A stretch of DNA of 38,490 bases from positions 1 through 38,490 of the forward strand of contig CAJTWF010000030.1 in NCBI GenBank assembly GCA_910579965.1. Direction: 5' to 3'. Position numbers and translations under genes: made by a program. Origin of the DNA: an uncultured Oscillospiraceae bacterium. Its GTDB lineage: Bacteria > Bacillota > Clostridia > Oscillospirales > Oscillospiraceae. Positions 7,149 to 14,730 of this stretch are shown one piece after another. The stretch's first letter is position 1, and every line of letters begins with the position of its first letter. The notes beneath the pieces are model-generated. The model was not told where the DNA came from and ran no database searches. It saw only the letters and a program-made list of their open reading frames with translations.

Positions 7149-8414
7149 TTACCGCAGGAGCCGCCGGCACGCCCTTGCCAGTTCGTCCAGGGTGCTGCAC
7201 GGGAGCATCTGACACAGGGCGGACATGGTCTGGATGCTGCGCACATAGGGCCACTTGCCCTCCGGTATGGGGTTGAGCCAGAGGACCTTCCCCGCCTGAC
7301 GGCGGGCCTCCAGCAGGGACCGGGCGGCCCGGGGGATGTCGATGGTCTTTGTGTCGGAGAGGATGAGCAGGGTGGTGGAGGGGCCCAGGGCCCCGGGGCG
7401 GCGGCAGACCTGCTCCAGGGCGGAGCCCAGATCGGTACCCCGGCCGTAGAGGCCGGAGGTGCGGACGCAGTCCCGGAAGGCGTCCATATTTTGCAGAGCA
7501 AAGGGGTCCACCAGATGGACCTGCTCGGAGAAGAGGAAGATCTGGGAGGACTCCGACACCTCGCTCATGGACTTGAGGAAGCGCAGGGCGAACTCGGAGA
7601 ACTGGAGCATGGACCCGGACACGTCGCACAGCAGCGCCAGCCGCCGGCGGGTGCGCCGCTTGCGCTTGTAGGAGAGGCGGCAGAAGCTGCCGCCGGTCTC
7701 CAGCCCCCTGCGGATGGTGCGCCTGAAGTCCAGCTTGCCGCTGTGTCCGCCGGTCTGACGCTGGCGGGAGAGCTGGGCGTCCAGCTGGCGGGAGATGGCG
7801 TCGATGAGGGCGGCGGCCCGGGGGACGTCCGCGTCCTTGAAGTGGGAGATGTCCCGGTAGAGCAGGGCCAGGTCCGGGTCCGAGGCCTCACAGCCCACCG
7901 CCGCGTCCTCCATCACCATCTGCTGCTCCAGCAGAAAGCTCATGAACACGGAGCGGATGAAGCTGCTGTAGAGCTTGTCCGGGCTGCGGTCCATGGTGCC
8001 CCGGGTCTTCTCCAGCATCTCCATCAGCTCCCGCCGCTTTTCCTCGCCCATGCGAATATAGACCTCCTGGAGGTCCTCCCGCAGGTCAATGGGGTGGCCG
8101 TTGACCTGCAGCTCCCGCTCCGCCTCCGCCCGGCGCCGGGCCAGGGCCTGGGCCTCCTCCTCGTGGCAGCGGCGGAGAACCTCCCGCCTCTCCACGCTGA
8201 CAAAGAAGCCGTCAAAGGCCCGCCGGAAGGCGGCCTGCTCCTCCCGGCTCTTGGCGTACACGGTTTCCAGCGCGCAGCGGACCGTCTCCCGGTCCGTCAG
8301 GTCCCAGTCCGCCAGCAGGCGGCAGGCGTCCTCCGTCTCCCGCAGGCCCACGGTCAGCCCCTCCCGGCGCAGCAGGCCGGAGAACTCCGCCAGCTTCTCC
8401 AGGTAGACGCTCAT
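7149..8414 (-). CDS. VWA-domain protein, CoxE-like partner of a MoxR ATPase
   Basis: A 421-residue soluble protein. Residues 1-255 are helical and charged; a von Willebrand factor A domain fills about 258-421, with the metal-ion-dependent adhesion motif DVSGS at 264-268 and later acidic and Thr residues (RGTDLGS, LILSDT). Proteins of this CoxE-like group work with MoxR AAA+ ATPases as chaperones that insert cofactors into or remodel large enzymes or complexes. The ATG overlaps the stop codon of the upstream ATPase gene (ATGA), so the two are translationally coupled. No client enzyme lies next to the pair, so the target is unknown. Confidence 0.9.
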   Translation of the reverse strand: MSVYLEKLAEFSGLLRREGLTVGLRETEDACRLLADWDLTDRETVRCALETVYAKSREEQAAFRRAFDGFFVSVERREVLRRCHEEEAQALARRRAEAERELQVNGHPIDLREDLQEVYIRMGEEKRRELMEMLEKTRGTMDRSPDKLYSSFIRSVFMSFLLEQQMVMEDAAVGCEASDPDLALLYRDISHFKDADVPRAAALIDAISRQLDAQLSRQRQTGGHSGKLDFRRTIRRGLETGGSFCRLSYKRKRRTRRRLALLCDVSGSMLQFSEFALRFLKSMSEVSESSQIFLFSEQVHLVDPFALQNMDAFRDCVRTSGLYGRGTDLGSALEQVCRRPGALGPSTTLLILSDTKTIDIPRAARSLLEARRQAGKVLWLNPIPEGKWPYVRSIQTMSALCQMLPCSTLDELARACRRLLR

Positions 8415-9304
8415 GGCTGTCCGGCGTGGCCGCAGGCGCCGCAGTGCTGGTGGTCAGGCGCCTCCTGGCAGGCCAGGGCGGCCTCCATGTCCTCGCTGCT
8501 CTTGAGCACAAAGCCCAGGGTCCGCCGGGCGGCCTCCCGGTCCAGATCGCTGATGCCCAGGGCCTCCAGGGCGGACACCCAGTCCAGGGTCTCGGCGATG
8601 GAGGGCTTTTTCAGGATAGCGTCATTCTCCCGCAGATCGTGGACCGCCTGGGCCACCTGCACCGCCAGCCGGTCCCCGGCGCTGGGCAGCTTGGCGCGGA
8701 TGATGGCCACCTCCTTCTCCACGTCCGGGTAGGGGATATAGAGGTAGGCGCAGCGGCGGCGGAGGGCCTCGCTGAGGGGCCGGGCCCGGTTGGAGGTGAG
8801 AACCACGAAGGGCACGGATTTGGCCCGCATGGTCCCCACCTCGGGGATGGTGACCTGCATCTCGCTGAGCAGCTCCAGCAGGAACGCCTCAAACTCCTCG
8901 TCCGCCTTGTCGATCTCGTCGATGAGCAGCACCACCGGCTCCTCGGACCGGATGGACCGGAGCAGGGGCCGCTCCAGCAGGTACTCGTCGCTAAAGAGGG
9001 AGCGGGTGAGCTCGTCGGGATCCTGGCGGTTCATCCGCACCTGGATGCTCAGAAGCTGCTTCTGGTAGTTCCACTCATAGAGGGCTTTGCTCTCGTCCAG
9101 ACCCTCATAGCACTGTAACCGCACCAGCTCCCGGTCCAGGGCCCCGGCCATGACCTTGGCGATCTCCGTCTTGCCCACGCCCGCCGCGCCCTCGATGAGC
9201 AGGGGCCGGCCCAGCTTCAGGGCCACCAGTAGGGTGGTGGCCAGACCGTCGCCGCAGACATACCGGGCCGCGTCCAGTCTGGCTTTCAGGGAAGAAATAT
9301 CCAT
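8411..9304 (-). CDS. MoxR-family AAA+ ATPase with Cys/His-rich C-terminal tail
   Basis: A 297-residue AAA+ ATPase with Walker A GAAGVGKT (39-46), Walker B LLIDEID (about 126-132), a sensor region near LTSNRARPLS and a lid domain. MoxR ATPases act with VWA proteins in chaperone-like maturation of enzymes, and the VWA gene follows with a 4-base overlap. The last ~20 residues hold C279, H285, H287, C288, C291 and H293, an arrangement that could bind zinc or iron and is not part of the usual AAA+ core. The start at 9304 has AAAGGAGAT upstream. An extended -10 promoter is seen at 9347-9375. Confidence 0.92.
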   Translation of the reverse strand: MDISSLKARLDAARYVCGDGLATTLLVALKLGRPLLIEGAAGVGKTEIAKVMAGALDRELVRLQCYEGLDESKALYEWNYQKQLLSIQVRMNRQDPDELTRSLFSDEYLLERPLLRSIRSEEPVVLLIDEIDKADEEFEAFLLELLSEMQVTIPEVGTMRAKSVPFVVLTSNRARPLSEALRRRCAYLYIPYPDVEKEVAIIRAKLPSAGDRLAVQVAQAVHDLRENDAILKKPSIAETLDWVSALEALGISDLDREAARRTLGFVLKSSEDMEAALACQEAPDHQHCGACGHAGQP

Positions 9305-9346
9305 GGGGCATCTCCTTTGTTAAGTATTTAACAGATTTTCAGGGGT

Positions 9347-9375
9347 ATGATACCATATTTTCAGGAAAAATGCAA
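9347..9375 (-). promoter_or_regulatory. Promoter of the MoxR-VWA operon
   Basis: Minus strand: TTGCAT (9375-9370), 17-base spacer ending TGG, TATCAT (9352-9347). The -35 box is weak but the extended -10 helps. Confidence 0.55.
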
Positions 9376-9386
9376 TCACATTTCTA

Positions 9387-9415
9387 TGGAAAAACCGCGC
9401 CGGAAGGTGTACAAT
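9387..9415 (+). promoter_or_regulatory. Candidate promoter of the DUF2284 gene
   Basis: TGGAAA (9387-9392), 17 bases, TACAAT (9410-9415). It is divergent from, and 12 bases away from, the MoxR-VWA promoter elements. Confidence 0.45.
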
Positions 9416-9449
9416 AGGAGCCAGCGAAACAACGAGGAGGACGGAAACC

Positions 9450-9977
9450 ATGAACGAGCAATCGTTGCTGGACCACGCGCTGGCGCTGGGCTTTGCCAAC
9501 GCCGCGCTGATCGACACCGGGGATATCACCTTCATACCCTCCTTCCGTCCCCTGTGTCAGGAGAACCTGTGCGGGAAGTACGGGGTCAACTACAGCTGCC
9601 CGCCGGACTGCGGCACTGTGGAGGAGATGCGCCAGCGGATCCTGCGCTGGCCCCGGGCGCTGGTGATGCAGACCATGTGGGACATCGAGGATCCCATGGA
9701 CGAGGGCCAGACCAAGCCCGCCAAGGCCCGGCACAACAGGCTGACCCGGGAGCTCATGGACTGGGCGGGGGAGCCGGGGCTGATGGTGGGGGCCAGCGGG
9801 TGCGGCCTGTGTACGCCCTGCGCCCTGGCGGAGGGCGCGCCCTGCCGGTTTCCGGCGCTGCAATACTCCTGCATGTCCGCCTACTGCGTGTTTGTGAAGG
9901 ACCTGGCGGAGAAGTGCGGCATGGAGTACGACTGCGGACCCGGCGTGGTGGCGTTTTTCAGCATGTACTGTTTTTAG
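9450..9977 (+). CDS. DUF2284 family cysteine-rich predicted metal-binding protein
   Basis: A 175-residue soluble protein with many cysteines in the DUF2284 arrangement: CPPDC-type motif near residue 50, a GCGLCTPC cluster near 115, and further Cys in the C-terminal third ending YCF. The spacing suggests an iron-sulfur cluster or other metal centre, but the role of this family is not established. Ribosome binding site GAGGAGG lies upstream of the ATG at 9450. The gene is divergent from the MoxR-VWA operon and is followed by two inverted copies of a palindromic repeat before coaX, so it may be transcribed alone. Confidence 0.85.
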   Translation: MNEQSLLDHALALGFANAALIDTGDITFIPSFRPLCQENLCGKYGVNYSCPPDCGTVEEMRQRILRWPRALVMQTMWDIEDPMDEGQTKPAKARHNRLTRELMDWAGEPGLMVGASGCGLCTPCALAEGAPCRFPALQYSCMSAYCVFVKDLAEKCGMEYDCGPGVVAFFSMYCF

Positions 9978-9983
9978 GTTATC

Positions 9984-10032
9984 ATACTTTTCTTTGTGAA
10001 CAAAGAAAAGTATCAAAAGAAAAACTTGAAAG
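9984..10032 (-). repeat. Palindromic intergenic repeat, copy a (reverse orientation)
   Basis: Perfect 13-bp hairpin ATACTTTTCTTTG-TGAA-CAAAGAAAAGTAT (arms 9984-9996 and 10001-10013), followed by the conserved CAAAAGAAAAACTT side arm. It begins 6 bases after the DUF2284 stop codon. It is one of seven related copies in this window and faces copy b. Confidence 0.8.
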
Positions 10033-10090
10033 CCGCAAAAACGGGGCTGCCAGCAGTCTGCCGCAGGACCGCCGGCAGCTACAGGATATC

Positions 10091-10138
10091 CCCTCTGAAA
10101 GTTCTTTTTGATTCTTTTTCTTTCAAGAAAAACAATGA
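10091..10138 (+). repeat. Palindromic intergenic repeat, copy b
   Basis: Begins CCCTCTGAAAGTTCTTTTTG and continues into an imperfect hairpin with a TTCTTTTTCTT arm. It ends about 20 bases before the coaX start and lies inverted relative to copy a. The ~58 bases between them contain GCTGCC and GGCAGC arms able to pair. Confidence 0.75.
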
Positions 10139-10159
10139 TGACAAAAAAGGAGGACGCCT

Positions 10160-10948
10160 ATGCTGCTGGCCATTGATATCGGCAACTCCAACGTAACCCT
10201 GGGCGTCTTCCAGGGACAGCGGCTCCGGATGCGGGTCAAGGCCTCCGTCCAGACCCGGCGCAGCGCGGACGAGTACGCGGCCATGTTTTATGACCTGCTG
10301 CGCCTCCACGGCATCGGCCGGGAGGAGATCGACGGGTGCATCCTCTCCTCGGTGGTGCCGGCGGTGACGGGACTGGTGGAGGCGGCGGCCCGGACCGTGG
10401 CGGCCGTGCCGGTGGTGCGGGTGGGGCCCGGTATGCGCACGGGCTTCCGCATCCGCATCGACGATCCCTCCCAGCTGGGCAGCGACATCGTGGCGGACAC
10501 CCTGGCGGCCCTGACGGAGTACGGCGCGCCCCTGGTGCTCATCGACGCGGGCACGGTCACCACCGTGGCCGCGGTGGACGAGAGCCGGACCTATCTGGGC
10601 GGGTGCATCGTGCCGGGCATCCGGCCCAGCGCGGAGATGCTCAAGGAGACCACCGCCCTGCTGCCCGCCATTGAGCTGGCGGGGGCGGAGGAGGCCTGCC
10701 TGGGCCGCAACAGCGCCGACGCCATCCGCCGGGGCCTGCTGTGGGGCAGCGCCATGATGATCGACGGCTTTATCGGCCGCTTTACCGCCCTGCCGGGCAT
10801 GGCGGGCGCGGTGTGCGTGGCCACCGGCGGGTCCGGGGAGCTGGTGACGGCCCTGTGCAGCCGGGAGGTGATCCGGGACCCGGATCTCACCCTCAAGGGG
10901 CTGCGGTGCCTCTACGAGGCCAACCGCCCCAGGCAGAAAGCCAGGTAA
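10160..10948 (+). CDS. coaX: Type III pantothenate kinase
   Basis: A 262-residue enzyme that phosphorylates pantothenate in the first step of coenzyme A synthesis. It has the ASKHA-fold phosphate motif DIGNSN (6-11), the GPGMRTG stretch (89-95) used in pantothenate binding, and DAGT at 129-132. Type III enzymes need a monovalent cation and are not inhibited by CoA. The length is normal. The start is supported by AAGGAGG a few bases upstream. The following gene encodes an ECF transporter substrate subunit that plausibly imports pantothenate, though a separate weak promoter is visible between the two. Confidence 0.96.
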   Translation: MLLAIDIGNSNVTLGVFQGQRLRMRVKASVQTRRSADEYAAMFYDLLRLHGIGREEIDGCILSSVVPAVTGLVEAAARTVAAVPVVRVGPGMRTGFRIRIDDPSQLGSDIVADTLAALTEYGAPLVLIDAGTVTTVAAVDESRTYLGGCIVPGIRPSAEMLKETTALLPAIELAGAEEACLGRNSADAIRRGLLWGSAMMIDGFIGRFTALPGMAGAVCVATGGSGELVTALCSREVIRDPDLTLKGLRCLYEANRPRQKAR

Positions 10949-10977
10949 TGACGGCTGTTTTGCCGTTGTTATATAAT
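10948..10977 (+). promoter_or_regulatory. Candidate promoter of the ECF S-component gene
   Basis: ATGACG (10948-10953), 18-base spacer, perfect TATAAT (10972-10977). The -35 box overlaps the last base of the coaX stop codon. The intervening CGGC/GCCG could form a small hairpin. Confidence 0.45.
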
Positions 10978-11045
10978 TTGTGCGCCGTACTCCCCCGGCG
11001 GGAGACGACAGCACGAGGTGAAATATCCTCAAAAGGAGAAAAAAC

Positions 11046-11687
11046 ATGAACAGCAGCAGCAAAGTCCAGCAGATCACACGTATGGCGATACTGGTGGCAA
11101 TCATCTTCCTTCTGTCCTTCACACCCCTGGGCTATCTGACCATCGGGCCCATCGCGGCAACCACCATCCAGATGCCGGTCATTGTGGGCGCGGTGATGAT
11201 GGGGCCGGCGGCGGGCGCGCTCCTGGGCTTCTTCTTCGGCCTGAGCGCCATGATTAAGGTGCTGACCATGCCGGGGGCGGACCCCTTCGCCACCCTGGCT
11301 CTGGCCCACTCCCCTCTGGCCTATATCCTTGTCTGCATGGGCGCCCGCATCCTCATGGGCTGGCTGTCCGGACTGCTGGCAGCGGGCCTGCGGAGGATTC
11401 CGGCTGTCCGCGAGAAGGCGTCCGTTGCCGGGTACATGATCACCGGCTTTGTGGGCTCCGCGCTGAATACCGTTTTCTATCTGGGCCTGCTCTGGGTCCT
11501 GTGCGCGGAGGTCATCTCCTCCTTCTACGGCGTGGACCTCAGCGGCGTGGGCCAGCTGGTCATGACCACCGCCTATGCCGCCGGCATCCCTGAGGCCATT
11601 GTCTCCTGCGTCGTGGTGGGCGCGGTGTGCAAGGCTCTGGAAAAGACCCCGCTTTTGCTCCGGAGGATGCGCGGAATGCCCTCCTGA
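11046..11687 (+). CDS. ECF transporter substrate-binding (S) component, probably for a vitamin such as pantothenate
   Basis: A 213-residue integral membrane protein with about six hydrophobic segments, beginning with the N-terminal motif region typical of S-components (short polar start, then ITRMAILVAIIFLL). S-components bind a vitamin and use a shared EcfA-EcfA'-EcfT module, which is not in the window, so this would be a group II system. Position directly after coaX suggests pantothenate (PanT-like); this is inference from context. Ribosome binding site AAGGAG lies upstream of the ATG at 11046. A strong terminator follows. Confidence 0.85.
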   Translation: MNSSSKVQQITRMAILVAIIFLLSFTPLGYLTIGPIAATTIQMPVIVGAVMMGPAAGALLGFFFGLSAMIKVLTMPGADPFATLALAHSPLAYILVCMGARILMGWLSGLLAAGLRRIPAVREKASVAGYMITGFVGSALNTVFYLGLLWVLCAEVISSFYGVDLSGVGQLVMTTAYAAGIPEAIVSCVVVGAVCKALEKTPLLLRRMRGMPS

Positions 11688-11704
11688 CCGGCTGAACGCA
11701 TATC

Positions 11705-11740
11705 ACGCGCCCCCTATGCCTTCATAGGGGGCGCGTTCCT
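11705..11740 (+). terminator. Rho-independent terminator after the ECF S-component
   Basis: Perfect 14-bp stem (11705-11718 with 11723-11736), CCTT loop, then a T-rich stretch. Confidence 0.8.
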
Positions 11741-11789
11741 GTTTCTCTCCGCCCGGGCGGTGAGGCGGTGATATTTTTTTCCGGGAGTC

Positions 11790-11821
11790 TGTGACAATTC
11801 TCCCCCCTGCTTTGAGTATAG
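11790..11821 (+). promoter_or_regulatory. Possible self-activated promoter of the ECF sigma gene
   Basis: TGTGACA (11790-11796) and GTATAG (11816-11821) are separated by 19 bases. This does not fit sigma-A well and may be recognised by the encoded ECF sigma factor. The call is tentative. Confidence 0.35.
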
Positions 11822-11841
11822 AGTGAAAGGGGGCTGTGCCT

Positions 11842-12345
11842 ATGAGCGATCTGCCGCTGCGCGCGGGCGGCGAGATGACGGAGATCATTGGCCGCTATCA
11901 AAATATGGTGTACGGTCTGGCCCTGGCCAGGACGGGCTCCTCTGCCGACGCGGACGACGTGTTTCAGGAGGTATTCCTGGCCTACTTCCAGTCCGGCAGG
12001 ACCTTCCGGGACGAGGAGCACCGGAAGGCGTGGCTGCTGCGCACGGCGGTGAACATGAGCCGCCGCTACACCTGCTCCTCCTGGCGGAAAAAGACTGTGC
12101 CCCTCTCGGAGCGGAGGGAGGAGGCCGCCCCCTTCCCGTCGGACGAGGAGAAGCTGGTGTGGGAGGCCCTGTGCGGTCTGGAGGAGAGCTACCGCCTGCC
12201 TTTGTATCTGTACTACTTCCAGGAGCTGTCCGCCCAGGAGATCGGGAAGGCTCTGCATCTGCGCCCGGGAACGGTGCGCATGCGGCTGTCCCGGGGGCGG
12301 GAGAAGCTCCGGGAGGTCCTGAAAGGAGTGTTTTCTGATGAATAG
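11842..12345 (+). CDS. RNA polymerase sigma factor, ECF (sigma-70 family)
   Basis: A 167-residue ECF sigma factor with region 2 (about 10-75, including a DADDVFQEVFLAYF stretch) and region 4 (about 110-165, with an ELSAQEIGKALHLRPGTVRM helix-turn-helix). The ATG at 11842 is preferred to an in-frame GTG at 11836 because the AAAGGGGG box (11826-11833) is then correctly spaced. The stop codon overlaps the next gene by 8 bases, and that gene encodes a single-pass membrane protein likely to hold this factor inactive. The pair probably answers an envelope signal. Confidence 0.92.
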   Translation: MSDLPLRAGGEMTEIIGRYQNMVYGLALARTGSSADADDVFQEVFLAYFQSGRTFRDEEHRKAWLLRTAVNMSRRYTCSSWRKKTVPLSERREEAAPFPSDEEKLVWEALCGLEESYRLPLYLYYFQELSAQEIGKALHLRPGTVRMRLSRGREKLREVLKGVFSDE

Positions 12346-13261
12346 AGAGCTTTTCGTCTCCATGCAGAAGCGTCTGTCCCCCAGTCCGGAGGCCCGGGCC
12401 GCCCTGGAGGCCCGTCTGGCCGGAAAGAGGCGGCGGGCTGTCCCGCGGTACGCCGTCCTGGCCGCCTGCCTCCTGCTGGCGGCCGCCGCCCTCCCCCTGG
12501 GGCGGATCGTCCGGGACCGCGCTGCCTGGGCGCAGGTGACGGCGGGCTTCCGGCCGGGCGTCTCGGCCTCCGAACCGCGCCTCCACAGCTGCGTAATCTC
12601 CGATGCGGCGGCCGCTGCTGACCACACGGCCGGCGGGACGGGGCGGAACGAGGAGCTGCCCGGCGGGGCCCTGGTGAGGGAGGACGCGGCGGCCCAGGAG
12701 GATGCGGCGGCGGCGTACCAGAATCTGATGGCCCGGTTTGCGGCGGACTGGGGCCCCGGAGCATATCCGGACTGGTACGGCGGGGCGTATATTGACCCCA
12801 GCGGCGCGCTGATCGTCAACCTTGTGGAGGCCCACGACAGCGCGGACAAGACGCTGGCCCTCCAGATCCAGGACTGGGCCGGCGGTCCGGTGGGCTTCGG
12901 CAGCGTGAAATACAGCCTGTCCTATCTGCGCCGTCTCCAGGAGCAGGCCTTTGACGCCATGTACGGGCTGGGGCTGTCCGTGGGCTGCAGCGTGGACGAG
13001 GAGGCGGGCCGGGTGGTGCTGACCCTCTCCAGCGTCACGGACGAGGCGCTGGCCTTGCTGGCGGAGCTGGATCCGGAGGACGACGCCATCCTGGTCCTGG
13101 CGGGGCCCTTTGCCCAGGACGGGAGCGGCGTGATTCAGCCCGGCGGAGAGGAGGATCCGACGGCGGATAAGGTGATCTCCGAGGACCAGCCCGGCGTCAT
13201 CCAGTCGCCGGAGCCCGCCAGGGTGGAGAACGCCATCCAATATGATCTCCCGGAGCCCTAG
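12338..13261 (+). CDS. Membrane-anchored partner (putative anti-sigma factor) of the ECF sigma
   Basis: A 307-residue protein with a short cytoplasmic N-terminus (1-35, charged), one membrane segment (about 37-55) and a long outside region. It overlaps the sigma gene by 8 bases, a layout typical of sigma/anti-sigma pairs. The outside region about 130-235 (YGGAYID...LIVNLV...VKYS...VDEEAGRVVL) resembles by eye the pro-domain fold of alpha-lytic-type serine proteases, which suggests a sensor or protease-inhibiting role; this is a weak resemblance. The final ~60 residues are acidic and Pro/Gln-rich, probably unstructured. No classical zinc anti-sigma motif is seen in the N-terminus. Confidence 0.7.
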   Translation: MNRELFVSMQKRLSPSPEARAALEARLAGKRRRAVPRYAVLAACLLLAAAALPLGRIVRDRAAWAQVTAGFRPGVSASEPRLHSCVISDAAAAADHTAGGTGRNEELPGGALVREDAAAQEDAAAAYQNLMARFAADWGPGAYPDWYGGAYIDPSGALIVNLVEAHDSADKTLALQIQDWAGGPVGFGSVKYSLSYLRRLQEQAFDAMYGLGLSVGCSVDEEAGRVVLTLSSVTDEALALLAELDPEDDAILVLAGPFAQDGSGVIQPGGEEDPTADKVISEDQPGVIQSPEPARVENAIQYDLPEP

Positions 13262-13293
13262 GGAGGCTGCTCCCCGCCGCAGATCCCGGTGGA

Positions 13294-13325
13294 ACCGGCG
13301 GGCCATCGCCGCGAACCCCGCCGGT
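13294..13325. terminator. Candidate bidirectional terminator between convergent genes
   Basis: Nine-bp perfect stem ACCGGCGGG (13294-13302) with CCCGCCGGT (13317-13325) and a 14-base loop. No T-run follows, so termination is uncertain. Confidence 0.4.
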
Positions 13326-13328
13326 GAT

Positions 13329-13835
13329 CTATAGCTCCAGCAGAAAGCCCGCCCGGGCCAGCTCCTCCCGCACCCGCCGGAAGCAGGCCTCGTCCGGGCA
13401 GGCCAGGGTGTGGAGATGGATCCCCTCCGTCAGCAGGGACAGGGGCTGGGCCGCGCCGGCCCGGAGGACGAACTGGCTCACATCGTACCGGCTGGACAGC
13501 CCCAGGGCCCCCGTAAGCTGGCCGTAGACCGGGTGCTCCACGATCACGTCCAGCACGGTGCAGCCGTTGTCCACCATGATCTGAAGCTCTCGCTCCATGT
13601 CCCCGGCCGTGTGGCGGCAGGCCACCCGGCGCACCGGCTCCGTCCGCTCCCGCTCCGCCACGTAGCCCCTGGCCGTGGCGGTCACCGCCGCGCCGCCGGC
13701 CCGCAGCAGCGCCACGTCCCCCACGATCACCTGCCGGCTCACGCCGAACCGGCCGGCCAGGGTCCCGGCGCTCACCGGGCCCTCCGCCCGGGCCAGCGCG
13801 GCCAGAATCGCCTCCCGCCGCTGAGATGCCGTCAT
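13329..13835 (-). CDS. niaR: NiaR-type niacin-responsive repressor (HTH plus 3H domain)
   Basis: A 168-residue regulator with an N-terminal winged helix (about 5-60, SAGTLAGRFGVSRQVIVGDV) and a C-terminal 3H domain (about 70-165). Likely metal-site residues of the 3H domain are H75, E83, H140 and H142. Family members bind nicotinic acid and repress genes for NAD synthesis or niacin uptake; none of these is in the window. The start at 13835 is chosen from the conserved N-terminus and AAAGGAG upstream; the frame stays open another 195 bases but that part is GC-rich leader. The gene is convergent with the sigma operon and divergent from the HD gene. Confidence 0.92.
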   Translation of the reverse strand: MTASQRREAILAALARAEGPVSAGTLAGRFGVSRQVIVGDVALLRAGGAAVTATARGYVAERERTEPVRRVACRHTAGDMERELQIMVDNGCTVLDVIVEHPVYGQLTGALGLSSRYDVSQFVLRAGAAQPLSLLTEGIHLHTLACPDEACFRRVREELARAGFLLEL

Positions 13836-13989
13836 GTCATCAGCTCCTTTCGCGGGGCGCTTCCGCCCCCGTCCCCTCCAGTATACCCCCTTGCGCCGCC
13901 TCCCGTCAAGGCGGGCGCTCCTCCGGCGTCCGCCGGTGATGAGGACAGGCCCCCCGGGAAATCTTAAGAAATCTATCCTGAATTTCCAC

Positions 13990-14019
13990 TTGCATTTGAC
14001 CGGCCGGGGTGTATATAAT
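13990..14019 (+). promoter_or_regulatory. Promoter of the HD-domain gene
   Basis: TTGCAT (13990-13995), 18-base spacer, perfect TATAAT (14014-14019). Confidence 0.6.
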
Positions 14020-14071
14020 AGAAGTATCATGACGAGGCTGTTTCCGGCAGCGCGAAGGAGGACGTATCTGC

Positions 14072-14605
14072 ATGGAATCTTTTCACGAAATGACGGCGGA
14101 TATCACCAGCCACCCGCTCTTTTTACAGCTGCGGGCCTATCCCCACCACGGCGGTGAGAACTCCCTTTACATCCACTCCGTGTCCACCGCCCGGTGCGCC
14201 TACCGGCTGGCCAGGCGGTTCCACATGCGGGAGGAGCGGATCCGGGCGGTGACCCGGGCGGCCCTGCTCCACGACTTTTTCGGCTACGACTGGCAGAGCG
14301 AGCGGCACCGCCGCTTTATGCGGCGCTACTCCGGCTGGCGGCGGATCAAGCACATGCACGCCTTTATCCACGGGGCCCACGCGGCCCGGCGGGCGGGGCG
14401 GATGTTCGATCTGGACCAGCGCCAGCGGCAGGCCATCACCAGCCACATGTTCCCCCTGGCCCCCTGGCCCCAGACCTCCGAGGCCTGGGTGCTGACCCTG
14501 GCTGACAAGCTGGTGGCCTCCAGGGAGGTGGGGGAGACGGTATGCTGGCACATGCTGGGCTGGTACCGCAAGCTCATTCCCGCCGCCCACGCCCGGCGGC
14601 AGTAG
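14072..14605 (+). CDS. HD-domain phosphohydrolase-like protein
   Basis: A 177-residue soluble protein with HD-superfamily metal ligands: H35, the HD pair H67-D68 (ALLHDFFGYD), further His near 100-125 and D145 in LTLADKLVAS. Enzymes of this fold hydrolyse phosphomonoesters or nucleotides; the substrate here is not known. The protein has an unusually Arg- and His-rich middle (HRRFMRRYSGWRRIKHMH). It has its own promoter and a terminator after it, so it is probably a single-gene unit. Confidence 0.85.
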   Translation: MESFHEMTADITSHPLFLQLRAYPHHGGENSLYIHSVSTARCAYRLARRFHMREERIRAVTRAALLHDFFGYDWQSERHRRFMRRYSGWRRIKHMHAFIHGAHAARRAGRMFDLDQRQRQAITSHMFPLAPWPQTSEAWVLTLADKLVASREVGETVCWHMLGWYRKLIPAAHARRQ

Positions 14606-14607
14606 TA

Positions 14608-14647
14608 CAGAGGCCCGGCGTTCCGTCACAGGGACGCCGGGCCTCTG
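14608..14647 (+). terminator. Hairpin terminator after the HD gene
   Basis: Perfect 14-bp stem (14608-14621 with 14634-14647) and a 12-base loop that can close further by two pairs. The following T-run is absent, so efficiency is uncertain. Confidence 0.6.
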
Positions 14648-14661
14648 CCTGTAGGCTCCGA

Positions 14662-14690
14662 TTGACGGCTGGCCGTCAATGTAGTATACT
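14662..14690 (+). promoter_or_regulatory. Promoter of the NfeD-like gene with a perfect palindrome over the -35 box
   Basis: TTGACG (14662-14667), 17-base spacer, TATACT (14685-14690). The palindrome TTGACGGC-TG-GCCGTCAA spans 14662-14679 with perfect 8-bp arms, covering the -35 box and half of the spacer, so it is a good candidate operator. Confidence 0.7.
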
Positions 14691-14730
14691 GTAGGTGGAA
14701 GAAAAGGCCGGAGAGAAAGGATGGGCTGCT

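Noticed and set aside
6987..8732. Open plus-strand frame of 581 codons across the VWA and MoxR genes
   Set aside because: It is the antisense shadow of two clear minus-strand genes; the translation is Gly/His/Val/Leu-rich with no domain, and GC-rich coding sequence leaves such frames open.
11885..13306. Open minus-strand frame of 473 codons opposite the sigma operon
   Set aside because: Arg/Pro/Gly-rich shadow; the opposite strand has a coupled sigma/anti-sigma pair with good start signals.
13836..14030. N-terminal extension of NiaR
   Set aside because: The upstream part is Arg/Gly-rich, runs into the HD gene promoter and is absent from the family; AAAGGAG marks the start at 13835.
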